A program made the translations under genes and the position numbers. This document shows positions 11,937 through 26,225 of a stretch of 64,000 nt of DNA, piece after piece. The stretch is from Anisakis pegreffii. Its lineage: Eukaryota; Nematoda; Chromadorea; Rhabditida; Anisakidae. The DNA lies in NCBI GenBank assembly GCA_035041965.1, contig JAPYMA010000509.1, positions 1-64,000 of the forward strand, given 5' to 3'. Positions within the stretch are counted from its first letter, which is position 1. The number at the start of each line of letters is the position of its first letter. The notes below the pieces were generated by a model. It was given only the letters and a program-made list of their open reading frames with translations. It did not search any database and had not been told where the DNA came from.

Positions 11937-11988
11937 AATGTCAACTTTGCGGAATCTCCTTGACGTCCGGAATGCCCGGAATCTGTTT
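11937..11988. repeat. Right arm of the 52-bp inverted repeat
   Basis: This is the reverse complement of positions 1-52 with a single mismatch. The first bases inward (AATGTCAAC) mark the sharp inner edge on both sides. Sequence beyond 11,988 cannot be compared because the left partner is cut by the window. It marks the right boundary of a 12-kb unit that holds the fold-back element and the satellite array. Confidence 0.75.
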
Positions 11989-14483
11989 CGTCTCCAGCGG
12001 GGTCTAAGGATTCCGAGCTTCGGTTTCTCTAAGTATGTTCGTTTTTATGTACAATGTGACGAGTACTGTCAGCCGACATCTTAATCATTCCCCTCCATCC
12101 TTTAACAGCCGACTGTGAACAGTCTTCAATGCGTCACATCCAGGAGCCGAAAAATTTTATTTGCCGTCCGAAGCTATGACCGGCTTGCGTGAGCCGACCT
12201 ATAATTGATTTCAGGTGTTCTTCGTGTCTTCGACTGTTTGCTCGTTAGCTGCTGTTAATTGGTGAGTGGTTAACGGGCAAATAATCAAACAAACGAAGAA
12301 CCGATACCCTCTCCGATAATCAGAATATTTTATTTTATTGAAATTTTGCATGTGCACACAACACAATTTCTTATTGTTCACTTTTATTTATTAAAAATCT
12401 TTCATAATATACATACACACGATTAATATTAAACATTACCTTCATAATATGGTCAAAACATCCTTTTAATTAATTACATAATAACTATCAAAAGTTGTCT
12501 CAATTGAATGCATACAATTTTTTTCAACAACATTAAAAGCATGGAAGACTGTGGGAGAATATTGATGGTATTCTAAAAAATCCTTTAAACATGAACAAAT
12601 ATCACAGAGAAGAGAATAAAAAGTAATGTAAGACAGTGACAACTTCAAGTAAATTGAACCAGTCAAGTTTTAATTTGTTGAAATTGATTGAAACGGAAAA
12701 CGAATGTCTTTCATAATAAATTTCTGAATACATTATATGAATGATCACAATATTCTTTCAATTCCATAGTTACAAATACAATTCAAAAGGACAAAATGAA
12801 ACACTTATTAAACATTTCTATAACTTCACAGTAAACATAACAAATCATAAATAACACAGTAAAAATTAACGAAAACTCCATCAGAATGTACATTAGAACA
12901 ATGACATACTGATTCATTCAGATACGCTTACCTGAGCTCAAGCTCAACCCAATATAAACAATATCCTACAGTTCAGTGTTACAAACTAGGCTAACCAGAT
13001 GCTAGGGAGTATGAATAACAAATAATCTAAGCCTGCCACTAAAAAGTACCGCGATTCTTAGAAAAATATTCATTGAACAGACATCAAACCGAGAGTTGAA
13101 ACTAGATTAACAATGAAAATAACTCCTGACAACGAAACAACAATCATTGTGAAAAATACAAATATAACTTATCTACTCGTCATAATTAACGCTACTTAAT
13201 TAATAAATATATCAATGGCTTATCGTCTGAAAATCCGGGAAGCTGGAGTCAAGAATCCTTATACCTCTCATTGGGGATGAAAGTTGAAATTAATATTAAA
13301 TATGGCTGTATGGCTGTATGTCTGCGGCCATCGACTGCAAACGTCAACATCAACAATCACAAATATCCGGGATATCATGACTTTAACGATGCGGATATAG
13401 GGATTTGCAAAGAGCAAGTTGAACTCCAATATTTAATTTCGCGGGTTTGCCTTCGTTGAGAGAACGTTTGAGCGCACTTTCAAATTGGGTGCAAAATTTT
13501 GACAGTTTTTTGCCTATAAATCTGCCGAAAATCCACCAAATCGACAATATAACTGTTAGAAATATTGATAAGTGGGTCCCGAACTTAACCTGAAATTAAA
13601 ATCCAAAATGATTCAGTACTGACCGAGTTTGAGCGCATAACCGATAATGGGAACGTATCGTAAAAACATTTTGCCCACCCCTCACTTTTCGGACTTTTCA
13701 TTCAGCAAATCGCTGCGCCGGCTCGTTTTTGGCAATTAGCCGAGAAGCGTCGGCGTGAAGTGTTATTCGAGAGCGATCCACTTTTATTTTGCTTGTAATT
13801 TTTTTAATTAATTAGCGGAAATTGTGCCGAATGGATGTGTTATATTTGTATTTTTCACACTATTTTTTAAATTGTATTTTTAAGCATCTCTGTCCTTTAA
13901 GCTACCTCATTTTAATGTTTATTAAAGCAATTTGAAACAGTTTTAAGGCATTCAAAACGCCGTTGTGAGGAAATACTTATATTGTAAATTTTGTTTGAAC
14001 GTTCGGTTTGTCCTCTGTTTAGTGGGCATTTTTGTAGAATTCGAGCTGGCTTTTATTCGTAAGCTTAGATTATTTGTTGTTCATACACCCCATTTCTCGT
14101 TGACGTAAGCAGCAAGATTACCGATCGTTGCTGATTATGAATTGAATGTTTTTAATTTATTCATTTTCCGAGTAACTGTGATATTGATTTCATCGTTTTT
14201 GTGCCACGTGCGCAGTTTTTGCTTTGATTACGATGCATATTCTATGCGAGAACATAGTTTACGAATGATCTGATTTTCATTTTCGAAAGATTATTGAGTT
14301 TATGTTGAGAGCATTGAGTGGTGATTGAGTTTGTTTCGTGAGTATGTGAATTTGGTTGTGTGATAATCGTGTGAATGCGGTATTGTTGTCGTTGCAATAA
14401 TTATATTGTCAGTTATTATTTGGTGAGGATTTTAAGGTATTGTTTGTTTGATTCGTTGTTGGCGAACAAAAGCAGAAACCAGA
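11989..14483. other. Intergenic region upstream of the prp-39 homologue
   Basis: No gene is seen. The stretch 12,330-13,240 is very AT-rich and featureless. The last kilobase before the ATG at 14,484 should hold the prp-39 promoter and 5' UTR. ATTTTAAG just before 14,436 is a possible cis- or trans-splice acceptor, weaker than TTTCAG. No TATA box or initiator can be assigned with confidence. Confidence 0.4.
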
Positions 14484-17400
14484 ATGGGTCATGATCGTGA
14501 CAGTGGCAGTAGTGAGAAAGGAAGTCGTAGCGGGAGCATTAGCGAGAAACGGACACATCACTATCATGATCGATCCAGATCAAGAAGTACGACCAGAAGC
14601 AGTGGACACGATCGCGATCGGGAACGTGATCGAGAAAGAGATCATCACAGCGATCGCGATCGAGATCATGAGCACCATAGTCGAAGTAGTCATCGAGAGC
14701 GATCAAGGAGTCGAAATCACGAGCGCAGATACGATCGCAGAAGGTCTGAGTTGTTAGCCTTTCGCTTGAACTGGTCACGATGAGTTGGTGTTGATCTGTA
14801 TAGATGTGATTATTTCTTGAGTGAAATAGTCCTCGGCTCATGTGATATGCGTTCTCGAATGCAAAATAGAATTTATTTATGTTCACTGAACAACTACCTC
14901 TTCCAGTGCCGTAATATTTTCGTTTTGTTTTAGCCGAAGTCGTTCGGACGATCGTGGAACAGATACGTTGAAGAAACATTGGAAACAGGTTAAGGAGAAC
15001 GAACAAGATTTCGATGCATGGACCAGACTGTTGCAGTGCGTCGAACAACTGGTATCGTTTATTCTAATTGTTTGGTCATTATGGTCAACAATTTGTATTT
15101 TGAGTCGGCTTTCTTTAGGTGGTAGTTGTTGAAGAAATTCACTACACTTTCGTACGAGCTAGGAACTTTATTTTGAAAGCAATTAGATGATCTGAAGTAA
15201 AACCTTAAGAATAATCATACATTCAGGATGAAACGAAACCAGCACGTGAAGCATATGATGAATTCTTCAAGCGTTATCCATATTGTTACGGTTATTGGAG
15301 AAAATATGCTGAACTGGAACGTCGACATAAACATTACGATCGCTCGATTGAAGTATATATTTCTTTATTATTCCTATGATTATTATTGTTATTATTGTTA
15401 TCATCGGTAATGAATGTTTAGTGAACATTTCGATTATTATTATTGTTGTTACAGTTTTATTGAGTATCAGTAACCAACACGGTTCAGGTTTACGAACGAG
15501 GTGTTCAAGCGATTCAGTTGAGTGTCGATCTGTGGTTGCATTACCTGGCTTTCATAAAGGAGATCACTCAAAATCAAGAAGGAGCCTTGCAGAGGACCAG
15601 AGTGTTAGTTCATTTCCGTGTATTCTAATGCAGGCTTTTGAAGAAACAGACATTTGGTAATGCACTGTAATGTTAATACATAGATGGAGTTGATCAGAAA
15701 TCACGCTTTGTTCAGTTCTCAATTGAGATTTAATGTGTTTCGTGGTCGATTAAGCAGCTGAATGAGGCTCAGTGAATCCATTAGCTCTTAAATTTCAGTG
15801 TCTGTTTTGATGCAGTATGCAATGTTGTTTGAACAAAATGATAGCAGTATTGAACAAAATCATATGCAGTTGATGGATTTAGTAAAATACGCGTTGTTAT
15901 AGAATATATGAGCGTGCAATGGAGGCATGCGGAATGGAATTTCGCTCAGATAAATTGTGGCAAGAGTACATTGATTGGGAATTGATGAATGGTGAGACGA
16001 ATCGTGTGGGAGCGTTGTATGATCGATTGTTATCGATACCGACACTGCTTTATAGCAATCATTTCGAGAAGTTCGTGGGCTTTTTATCAACTTTTGCTTA
16101 TTTTTGTGGATGTCACTTATTGTAATTTGTTTAGGATATTGTTTTTGTGGAATACAGAGCAGATTCACTATTCGGGGTTAATGTTATCGTTAGGTGTGTT
16201 TTATTGTTGAGAGAATTTTTACAAAGATGGCTCCATTTTTGCAGATATCAAACATTTGTGAACAGTTATGAGCCTGATCGTGTGATTTCTGAAGCCGAAT
16301 ATAAGGAAATCTTTCCCAAGGTTGTGCTTTATTCTTTTCATTTACTGTTGTCGATTTTTTGCTTACCTTTCTTGCGTGCAGTTTCTTTCCTGGTTTGATC
16401 TTTCGCAGGCAGACAAAATATTGCTCAACTGTTGAATTTTGTTGTGTTTGGTAAGATGAAAATTAATAACCGAATGCTTAATGAATAGGTCGAAGAAGAG
16501 TTGAAAAAGGTGATGGATGGTGAGTTGTATCTGGAAGAGGAGTACGAAGATGATGCACCACCAGATTTCATATCGGAAAATGGCGAAGAGCCACCGAAGA
16601 AGATGATTAAACGACGCAAAGTTTGTTGTTTCTTATTTATTGCTTCATTGAACTACTCGTTAATATGTGCCATAAAGGATATTGGCTTGTAACATCGAGC
16701 ATGATAGACTGTGGACATCACACTTTTGGTATTAGTTGTAGCGTGTGTCGGTCTGTTTCGAAAGTAGGTAACATTCGTTCCGAAATTATTCTGATGCCAT
16801 TATTTAGATGATTTTAAGCAGGAATGATTTTAGCATTGTGAAGAAGCGTTACGTGCAATGCGAGAAAAGATACTGGAACGTCGTCGTAAGATACACCTGG
16901 CCAATGAGCAGGAAGTGAGTAGACGTTGGGCATTCGAGGATAATGTGAGTGTATTTATATTGCTGATTATGGCATGCATTATCAACACTTTGATAATTGT
17001 TATTGATTATAGCAAGTCGATGATTACATGCATTGTTATAGAATCATTAAACGAAGTGTATTTATATGAACGTTGTTGACTTCATTTTACGGAGTTATTC
17101 CATTGGATTAGCATTAATTGATGTAATCGTTTGATACTAATCAACATAATAGGATAGTAACATGGATGATTACATTGTTGAATGGGAAATACGTTTGAAA
17201 TTGTACTGCATACATCTTGCTATCACCCTTCTGAAAATCAAAAGTAGTAGTTTTAACCAAAATGATGCATTTCCAGCTGAATTGATGACAATCAACAGCA
17301 AATGAAAATTACAAAGAGCATGTTAGATGATTTGGATTTGCAGATCAAACGACCATATTTTCACGTGAAACCATTGGAACGTGCTCAGTTGAGAAATTGG

Positions 17401-20400
17401 CGTGCGTATTTGAAGTTTGAGATTGAACGTGGTGATTTGAATAGAATTGTGATTCTTTTTGAGCGATGCCTTATCGCGTGTGCAATGTATGAGGAGATGT
17501 GGATCAGGGTATGTGGCTGTTGGTTCTTTTATTGGATATTCTCAGAGAGGATGATATTTTTAGATCGTTTGAATGTGGTGGCTCGCATTATGTGAGACAA
17601 TCTAGTTGCATCCTTACGTTGCTAACTGATCATTCGTCTTTCTGCCAGCAGTAGCATTCTCATTCAATCGTTATCATACACATAAATATAATTAGCCACA
17701 AGCCGTACGACAGTCTATAGCTGAGGCTCGATAACATCCGTGAGCGGTCAATCTGCCTTAAGATATTTTGCCTAAGGACAGTTTGCCTAAAGACACATTG
17801 CCTAACGGATAGTTTGCCTGTTAGACGAAATATGCATTAAAGGTGTAAACAATTGAATTTCAGTATGCACGATATCTGAATAAGATAAACGAAGTGGAGC
17901 GTGCTCGTGACGTGTATCGTCGTGCCGTCGAGACGCATCTCTCGAACAAATTGAACATTCATTTGGCATATAGCGCTTTTGAAGAGGAATACGGTAATGG
18001 AGTTGTTGTTGTGATAATACCTGTGATACGTTTGATACCATTCTTTATATCATCAGCATCATCATCTTTATATGAAATTTTTATGACCAATAATATTTTT
18101 GAGTTTCACTCTTTCTCATTCATAAGACTTTATATTTTGATTTATTCATCATCATCACCTCACACCATCGTTCGGCACTTCGCATCGCAGTTCATTTACC
18201 TCTTTTACAGTAAGTAGCATCAACATTACGTACCTTTAATAGAGTAGGCTTTCGATCATTTTGCTTATGGTTTAAAATCTTCTGGCAGAGAATCACTGAC
18301 AGAGTGAAATATGCTAAAGCGTTATTCTCAGTAATGTTTCGATCAGACAGATATACATTTGATTTGACTGTTTGAGCGGTTTTATAGAACATTGGCTGAA
18401 TGGAAGCAGCATGATATTGAGATCGAAAATAGATTTTAAATACACTTACATTCAGTAAGGTGAGGAAATGCGAGGCTCTTGAAAGAACGAGCATCAGAGA
18501 GATCTACTAAGCGATGTATATATGAAAGGCGAAATTTTGTAAATAATTATTGCTGAGGTAATGTTTATCGATAGCGTTCTGCCGTAGAAGTTCAGAGAAG
18601 GAACTCATTCTAAGTCCAGCCAGAAATTTTGATTCGACTGCATCGAAGTTTCGACTGCTTGAACAACACTGCATCGACAAATGGGTATTGTTGAAGAGCT
18701 GGGAGTGGAATGGCATCACTGAGAGCTTTTAAAGGGATGCAGATGACTGACTGAGTTGATTGATTACTTAACAACATTTCACCAGAATATCAGAAATTGT
18801 CCACACACTTAACTTCAGCTTTAAAACTTAACATTCCTCAACTCCTATCTCAACACTCGCTAAAATGAGTTTCCTATCGAGACTTCAAACTGAAATTTGG
18901 ATAAAATCATCGATTTCTCGTTTTTTTTTTCTGAATTGACAACGATCAATCTCTGTATTTTTGAGGCGTGCCGTGCAGTTCAGTTTTCAGTTTAAAATGT
19001 GCACATGAATTATGCAATTTTATGCAGATGATCATTTACATTCGCCAAAAACAACGGTGCACATAACTGTTGGTAAAACTGAGTCGGACATTAAGCGAGA
19101 TTAGTTTTGCGCATTGTTGTACCGTGTATTATATATGAGCAAAATCATGCCATGCCATCTGCTGTGCTCAATTCAAAATCTGATGCACAGTGTTCGGATA
19201 ACTAATCGCATAGTTTCGTGGTTGAGTGATACTCACTCGGATCTTTGGGTCTTTTCAGAAACGATCATGAAATCAGCCAGAGCAGTGTCCAGAAGAATGA
19301 ATGATCAAGAAAACCTCTGTTCCAGTAATTGAAATCAGAAGTATTCAAAAGAATCGCGCTATTAAGTTCTATTCCCTGGGGTTTATCAATTAGATTTTGC
19401 CATCGCCCGATCGCAATCCCATTCATCTGATTCGATCATTTTCTTAAGGAACTAACCTGAAACTGATTGTCTATAATTATGTATGGCGTGTGCTTGTGTG
19501 GTAATGATGATCTCTTGTATCAGCATCAATGCGTTTACTGCTTCAAATGCGAATACAAATGTCTTTCGCTATCCGTACATTCACACTTCAAAATCAGACT
19601 CAATTTTGATAAGCCCGTCCGTCTCTTCTCGATTTCACAATTTGAATATCTTCTCGATTTCAAAATATTTCAAAGATATTCTTCTATTGCATTGATCAGT
19701 GCGATACCCTTCGCGTCTATCCAAACCATATTAAAAACATTCTCTCTGAAGTTCATTTCGCTTATCAGATGCAAAACATTTTAGCATTTCAGTTTATTCC
19801 GTCGTAAACAACGACAATCTAGCAAAATTGTTTTAGATTACGAGTTCATCAATTAACTTTTTTCTCCAGCGGTTTTTCATTGTTATTTGCGCTCAAACGT
19901 CGTTCACTCGCATCTATTCGTATTTATTTCCTTATAGTTTTGTTGCATTTGTAGTGAAAAAGCTTTGCGTATCCGAACATTGATTGCTTCTCCTCTGAAG
20001 ACGATAGCACCACTTGTTTTTTAGATGAATGTTAATAGTGCATGAATTGACGTCGGCTTCGCTCAATTGTGTGGTTGTCTTTTTGCGTGCTCGGCGGTCG
20101 CATTACTCGTTGAAATTCACATGAAAAATTGTGGAAGAAAATGATGTTTTATAGGCAACATATAGGATGCGGTACCACAAATAGAATGGTTTTGTCGCCT
20201 CTACTGAAGATCACACAGAGCCATCCATGCATATCTGAGAAGACCATCAGTGATAATTGTGATATTCTTATTGTTGTTTTGTTTGTAACATATTATGTGC
20301 GTTTGTCAGTATGTTCAATTGGAAAACATTGGTCGTAGTGAAAAACGCAAATTCATGAGTAGTCTCACAAAAAAGAAACTTTTTATCAAACTGAGTCAGT

Positions 20401-23400
20401 CCTCTATTGACTAGGTGCAAACACTTTAATGGCCTCTACTGAATTATCATGGCCACGTTTACGATTTGATTTAGCTGTGAAACTGATACGAAGTAAATCA
20501 TTTGCTATCTAAGTAAATTACTGAAGTTTGGCTTGTGACACGATTCATCTGAAGGCTGGAAATTGAAATTGAACACTTCCATGCGCAAAACTTTTTATGC
20601 AAATTGAATGTAGTCAACTTATTAGCGTTTTTTTCCTATTTCATCTCACAGCGATCAGTGTTTTTTTATCGATGCTGTTGGTATTTATGCTCCTGCTCAG
20701 TTTAACCAACTACTTACATTCCGTCTCACTCCTGGGCTAGGCTCAGAGTTTCCTTTGTTGCTACAGTGAAACCCCACAGGCGATTTTCAAACTGACGTTT
20801 GGGGAACAGTGTATTTGGTCGTAAGAAAAGTTGAATTCGCGAGTTTATCAAAAATTCTCAGCTATCGCATCCAGCGATTATCGCATATGCAAAACTAGCT
20901 AATCGAAACGGGTAAGAAAGAGATCCAAATCGTCAGCTGACACATTTACCTTTGACACTGCCAAATTTTAGTACTTTGTTGTATTGTGCTGTGAGTTGAT
21001 TGCTATTCCATCGGGAGAATGATTCATTAATCTTATTTGAAACGGGATAAGGCAACTAATGGAGTGTTCTAACGATAAACCGTCGCATTTCAAAGCAAGC
21101 CACTGAAAATATCTTCGCAATTTTCATTTGCTTTCTTTGAAACGTGCGCAGGTAAGTTTGTTCCTCGTACTTGAACAAACAACTTTGGGTGCTTTGTTCA
21201 GAAATAAACAAAATCCCTCAGCTGTTCGTTTTATATTTTGAAAAGAATGAAGAGAAAGAATATTTCTGCTGTTGTTTGTTGAATATTGGGGAACTGATTA
21301 ATGCAGATAAGGTACGTGATAATTGGTAACTGATACTTTAACATTGAAACTTTTGCGGATCATTTGCACATTTCGTTGATAGAAGGAAGTGTCCAACAAG
21401 TGAGAAGAATGAACGAAATTCTCAATTTTGTTTCCGTGATATGTTATGCGATTTAACTTCAGCACCTTCAAATCACACCAAAATTTTAGGCAATTACGAC
21501 GAAGCGATAGCAATTTTAGTGGAGTTTGATCGACGGCATCCCGGCTATGCGATCGTTCCGTTACGTCGTATTGGCATCGAGAGACGTATGGCGATTAGCA
21601 TGACTGCGAATGGGTCAGTTGTCTGAAAGCATTCCTAGAAAAGCAGTTGAGACGACACTCTTTCTGAATGTCAGTTTCCTTCTATCGAACATTCAGAAAA
21701 CGCAAACAGAGTTGTTTTGAAGTTCGATGCGAAATGTCAGTGAGAACAAATAAAGAACATTCACGTGTTTCCAAAACCCTCGCGTAAATTAATCCCCCAA
21801 AACCCTCGCGTAAATTAATCGTTCATTCAGAGCGACTGTCGACTATTCATCGGTAATTTCGCGTTTCGAACGTCTCATACAAGATGCACAAACACCCAGA
21901 CGATTGGCCACATTCTATGCGATCAAACTGGCCAGATTCCATGCAAAGACGAGGAATGACCGAAAATTGGCCGAGAAAATACTTCGTGATGCGTTGAATC
22001 GTGATAAGGTATTGGCCAATCGGCTCTTGGCTCTTCAGCATTCAACGTTTAGATTTGAAGTGACACAAACCAAAACGCATTTGTCTTTCTTATCATTAGT
22101 GACATTTCTTGAAATATTATTTTTCAAGATGAAACTTTCGTGAATGATAACCGAAAATAAACAATTGCTTCGAGCAATTTCACTTCTATATTATAATCGC
22201 CTGATATTCCATCTCATCCAACTGTAACAGTCTAAAGTGTATGAATATAATTCATTTGAACAGTTCAGCGCATCAATCAGTTTTGAAGAATTCAATAGCT
22301 CACCAGTGCTAGGAGCGCTTATAAATAACGCTGCTTGCCGAGCAAATGATAATGATCTGTATGTTCTTATAGGATAGTCCCCAGCTGTATTTGGCTCTTA
22401 TTGATCTGGCCTATGAGGCGCCAGATTTTGACGAAAAAACCATCTTGGAAGCGTTTGATAACGCTTTGGATAGTGAACATTTGAGCAGTGAGCAGAAACT
22501 AAAGTTTTCCCAACGAAAATTGGACTTCCTTGAAGATCTCGGCACTGATATCAAAATGTGTGTTTGAAATTTGTTTTGTTTTGCGTTTTCGCCGTTTCAT
22601 GAAAGCAACCATTGCATGATTAATGACAGAAGTGAGCATCTTACATTAATCATGGGAACATGATTAATTTAAGATGCACAGTTCTGTCACTATCCATAAA
22701 ACGGATGCTTTCTTCACCCATAACATGATATGAATTGAGTGATTCTCATCTTCTCCCTCTCACCAAATTTCTCTGATTTCAGCCTTCAACAACATTTGGA
22801 ATATCACTCTCAACTGCAAAAATCCATTGAAAGTACACCTTCGTCATCGAAAAGAACGTCAGATCATTTAGCGAGGAGGTTAGCTGCTGATTGTTTTGTT
22901 GAACGCTTTTAGTGCAGTTTTCAGGTGATGTTCATTACTGAAATGTTTATAGAGCAAAAGTAGTACTTATCATATTTAGAGTCAAAATCAAACTGAATAA
23001 AGTATTCTTGTTTGGTGTAATTTCAGACATTTGTTTCAATCAGTGTAATCGAAAAGACTGAATTAGACTAAAAATTTTGTGATTGTTAATCAAATTTATG
23101 AAATTTCATATCTTTTTCTTTGAATCATTAAGAAACGTAACTTCTTACAATCAGTATGTGTTCTTGGATTGTACTAGCGGAATCGCTCGTTCAATGAAAC
23201 TCTTATCGTATCTGACTAAGAATGTTTCTGAGATATGTCACAAGTTTTCCTTATGTTTGGATGATTCGTGAAAACGGAAACTACCTCAATTTCGAAAAAG
23301 TCTATGAGAAGTTGAGTGTCTATGTTATGAAAACGTTTGCCAAGGAGATGGAAGGAAGTAAATAGAATAAAACAAACATATTTGAGTGAACGGCATAAGT

Positions 23401-24281
23401 AACTTTGTTTATGTTGTTGTTCTTAGGAGTTTGAACAAGATGTTCCCCTCAATAGAGTATTGTTTTGTGTGGTGTTATAAGGACATCTCCGATTATTTGT
23501 AGTACTACTCTTCTATTTAACACTTCTTGCGTTTATTTGACCAACCGAATACAAAATTGTTTATGCTATAACATTAATGAATGAGATGTCGCTTTGTTCT
23601 ATCCCAAATGCGTTTCCAAATCCTAAAAGGGCTATACAATGTTTTATGAAAGTTTTTAGCAAGACAATATTGATGTTTCATTTTCGAATCGTTTCCAGAA
23701 ATCTAGTGGAACTGATGTTTTTTTGAATTATTTTAGTGATCACGCAGATAAGAGAGTTTATACGGGCAATCCCGGCTATCCCGTACCGTACATACCGCCA
23801 CAACAACCTCCTCAACAACCACAGTACTACGTTCCAGATGGTATGTTTGTTCAGCTGTTGATCCGAAAAACTGCAAATTATTTCTAGTACCACCTGATGT
23901 AGATTATACGAAAATTTTAAAGGTATTTTAGCCATTTCTGTACATTTTACAATAGTAATTGTAAGATGGAAATATGATTGTGATGAATTTCGTTAGTTTT
24001 AGCGAATACATTCTCATTCTCATTTATATGCGACACTCCGGTGTCGAGAAGATTAATCTGTGTTAGCGCTTAAGCTTGAAATTGATTCTGAGTATGATCT
24101 GTGAATGGTCATCTCTGCACCAAAGCATTCACCTAAACGAATGCCTCTAAATGAATTTCAAATTTCAGTTTATTCAGCGTCTCCCATTCAGCAACCCCCA
24201 ATGAACGTCATCAACCCGACTGCGTACTACTATCCAGCTCAACCGACCGCTGTCGTATCACAAATCCAACAAACTTATTAA
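14484..24281 (+). CDS. prp-39: Pre-mRNA-processing factor 39 homologue (PRP39/PRPF39), 16 exons
   Basis: Predicted U1 snRNP-associated splicing factor that helps 5' splice-site recognition in the nucleus. Exons: 14484-14743, 14934-15051, 15227-15352, 15488-15603, 15903-16070, 16245-16320, 16489-16620, 16834-16944, 17344-17508, 17864-17993, 21490-21613, 21831-22008, 22373-22557, 22783-22878, 23737-23840, 24169-24281. All phases agree and the total is 2,202 nt (733 residues plus TAA), near human PRPF39. Residues 1-90 are RS/RD-rich. HAT (half-TPR) repeats run from about 95 to 630, broken by an acidic linker at about 289-332. Family hallmarks include [60 protein letters not shown] and [13 protein letters not shown]. 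The tail (about 662-733) is rich in P, Q and Y, as in PRPF39. Intron 10 is 3.5 kb. An AATAAA lies at 25,406-25,411, but I cannot tell whether it is used. The N-terminal RS block is the least certain part. Confidence 0.9.
17765..17825. repeat. Short degenerate tandem repeat around TTTGCCTAA
   Basis: Four imperfect units of about 16-18 bp, each holding TTGCCT(AA), lie in intron 9 of the prp-39 homologue, just upstream of exon 10. The unit resembles fragments of dispersed repeats. It does not overlap the splice acceptor at 17,863. Confidence 0.6.
21771..21820. repeat. Two tandem copies of a 24-bp sequence
   Basis: CCAAAACCCTCGCG followed by TAAATTAATC occurs twice with a 26-bp period in intron 11 of the prp-39 homologue, ending 10 bp before exon 12. 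It may touch the branch-point or polypyrimidine region. Confidence 0.8.
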
Positions 24282-26225
24282 TCACAACTATCACGATTAT
24301 ATCTCCCACTCGTCTCGTCGTTCTAATCAGTCGTTCATTGATTATGGTGATTTCATGTCTATTTTATTTGTTGATTGCCAGTTGATTACTGTTGTTGTTA
24401 ATATTATCAATATCTTTGTTCTCATTGTTGTTTTGAAGTTCATCCGTATTATTTTCATTTTCTTAATGTCCATGTTACCTTACTGAAATGTCTTTTCGCT
24501 GCGATTATCGTTACTTATCTCTATCTGTTCTGAATTACTGTTATTATTGTGATTATTACTGTTATTACCATCGATAGATAACCCTTATCGTTTTGTATTT
24601 TCGATTAAATGTTTGCTACTATTACGTTAACTTGAAATCTCAGTGATTCACATCTACTTCAATAAGTGGATTTTCTGTAGCTGAAGTAGTTTTCTAGCTG
24701 GGATATTCATTCATTTAATGTGTAACTATATCGCTGATATCAGTTCCTTGATAAACTTCATCCAGTCGTATTAAACAAGTCGATTTCATTGTTATTTGAT
24801 CGTCTTTAAACTTCATATTCAATTGAATCGAATGTAAATCCTTACAAATTCTTAATCTTATAAATCCTTAATATTATTGTCAGATAATGCGTCGTCATTC
24901 ATGTATTGCTAATGTATTGTCAGATGTGTTGTTGTATGGATATATTTTGGAGTGCTAATAATGGTCTTTTTGTTATATTATCTTTCCGAAGAGTGTCTAT
25001 CTATGAAAATAATTCTATCAGCACGTCTACACGTCAACCAGCTTTTGGTCTTATGATAGACCCTAATGATTTATTCATTCAGTACTGATCACACAGACCC
25101 GTAAACATTCAAAGGACCAAGTAAATTTTGTCAGATATATATCATCAACTCTGTCCGATCCATTGAATTTATCCGTTCGCTTTTTTTGCATGTAAAGGAA
25201 GGGTTGAAGGGATGGATGGATATTCGTTGTACTTCTTTGTTTGTGCTAAGTCAACCGAGCGGTTTCTTTCAAATGTGAATGTGAATGTTTTTGTTGTTTA
25301 TTACCGATGTTGAGAGTGCTTTTGGTTGGTGTATGATGAAATGACCATGATTTGTTGTGTTGTTGTTGTCTTTTTGATCAAACGGTTCAACTTCGTCTTT
25401 TACTTAATAAAAAAATTCTTTCGTTTCACTGATCTTCACCGAAAAATTCGTTTCTTTCCTCATATGTCTGATGATATTACCCAAAAAATCAATCATTATT
25501 GAGACACAATCGAAAGCGAATTACATCGAACGAAATTGACTAGCTTTAAGATTATTTTCAAATTTCTCATAAGCACTACAATCGTTTCATCCAGTTCACT
25601 TTTCGAACGGTATGTCCTTAGCCAAATTATATACCCAGTTTTGGTGCGGGATCATCCCGCTCCCTAGAGATCTCATCATTTGATCTATTCCTGGTTTAGA
25701 TACTTTCGTAAACTCTCATACATCTCTGGAAATTCCAAATGGCTGAGTTGTTTCAGGGGTGTGCAGCTGTTGCTTCAGCAGTATCCTAATACAATTATTT
25801 AACGACGAAAATCGTTTGAGAACTTATGCTAGGCTATCCGTTAAACTCAATTAGATCATAAATATTCAAGTTATCCAAAAATGATCTGCTTTTAATGGTG
25901 GTTTTTAAATCATTTCGATTCCAATACGTTCGTGTCCATTGTCGTTGGCATTGAAGTGCTCGCTGTGAGTGCTATTAGCGCAATAATGTCGAGTGAATCG
26001 TTATTGGTGCAATTATCTGCCTAACTCCGGAAATTATTCGAATACGGCAAAAGGCATACGCACTGACTGCATTACCGCATTATGATGACTTCAAAGGCCA
26101 CTAGGAATATTTGATAGATCTCTTTATAACTAATTCATAGACACACTAGTTCGGTGGTTAGTTTATCTGAATTTCTGCGCAGACTTAACTGATATAAGAG
26201 TCATTGCAGGACTTTTCTGGGAATT

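Noticed and set aside
14539..15048. 169-codon minus-strand open frame
   Set aside because: It is the antisense shadow of prp-39 exons 1-2 and the intron between; the plus strand carries the recognisable protein.
16071..16398. Open frames continuing through prp-39 exons 5-6 and their introns
   Set aside because: Homology to PRPF39 is continuous only when the introns 16,071-16,244 and 16,321-16,488 are removed; the read-through frames lose it.
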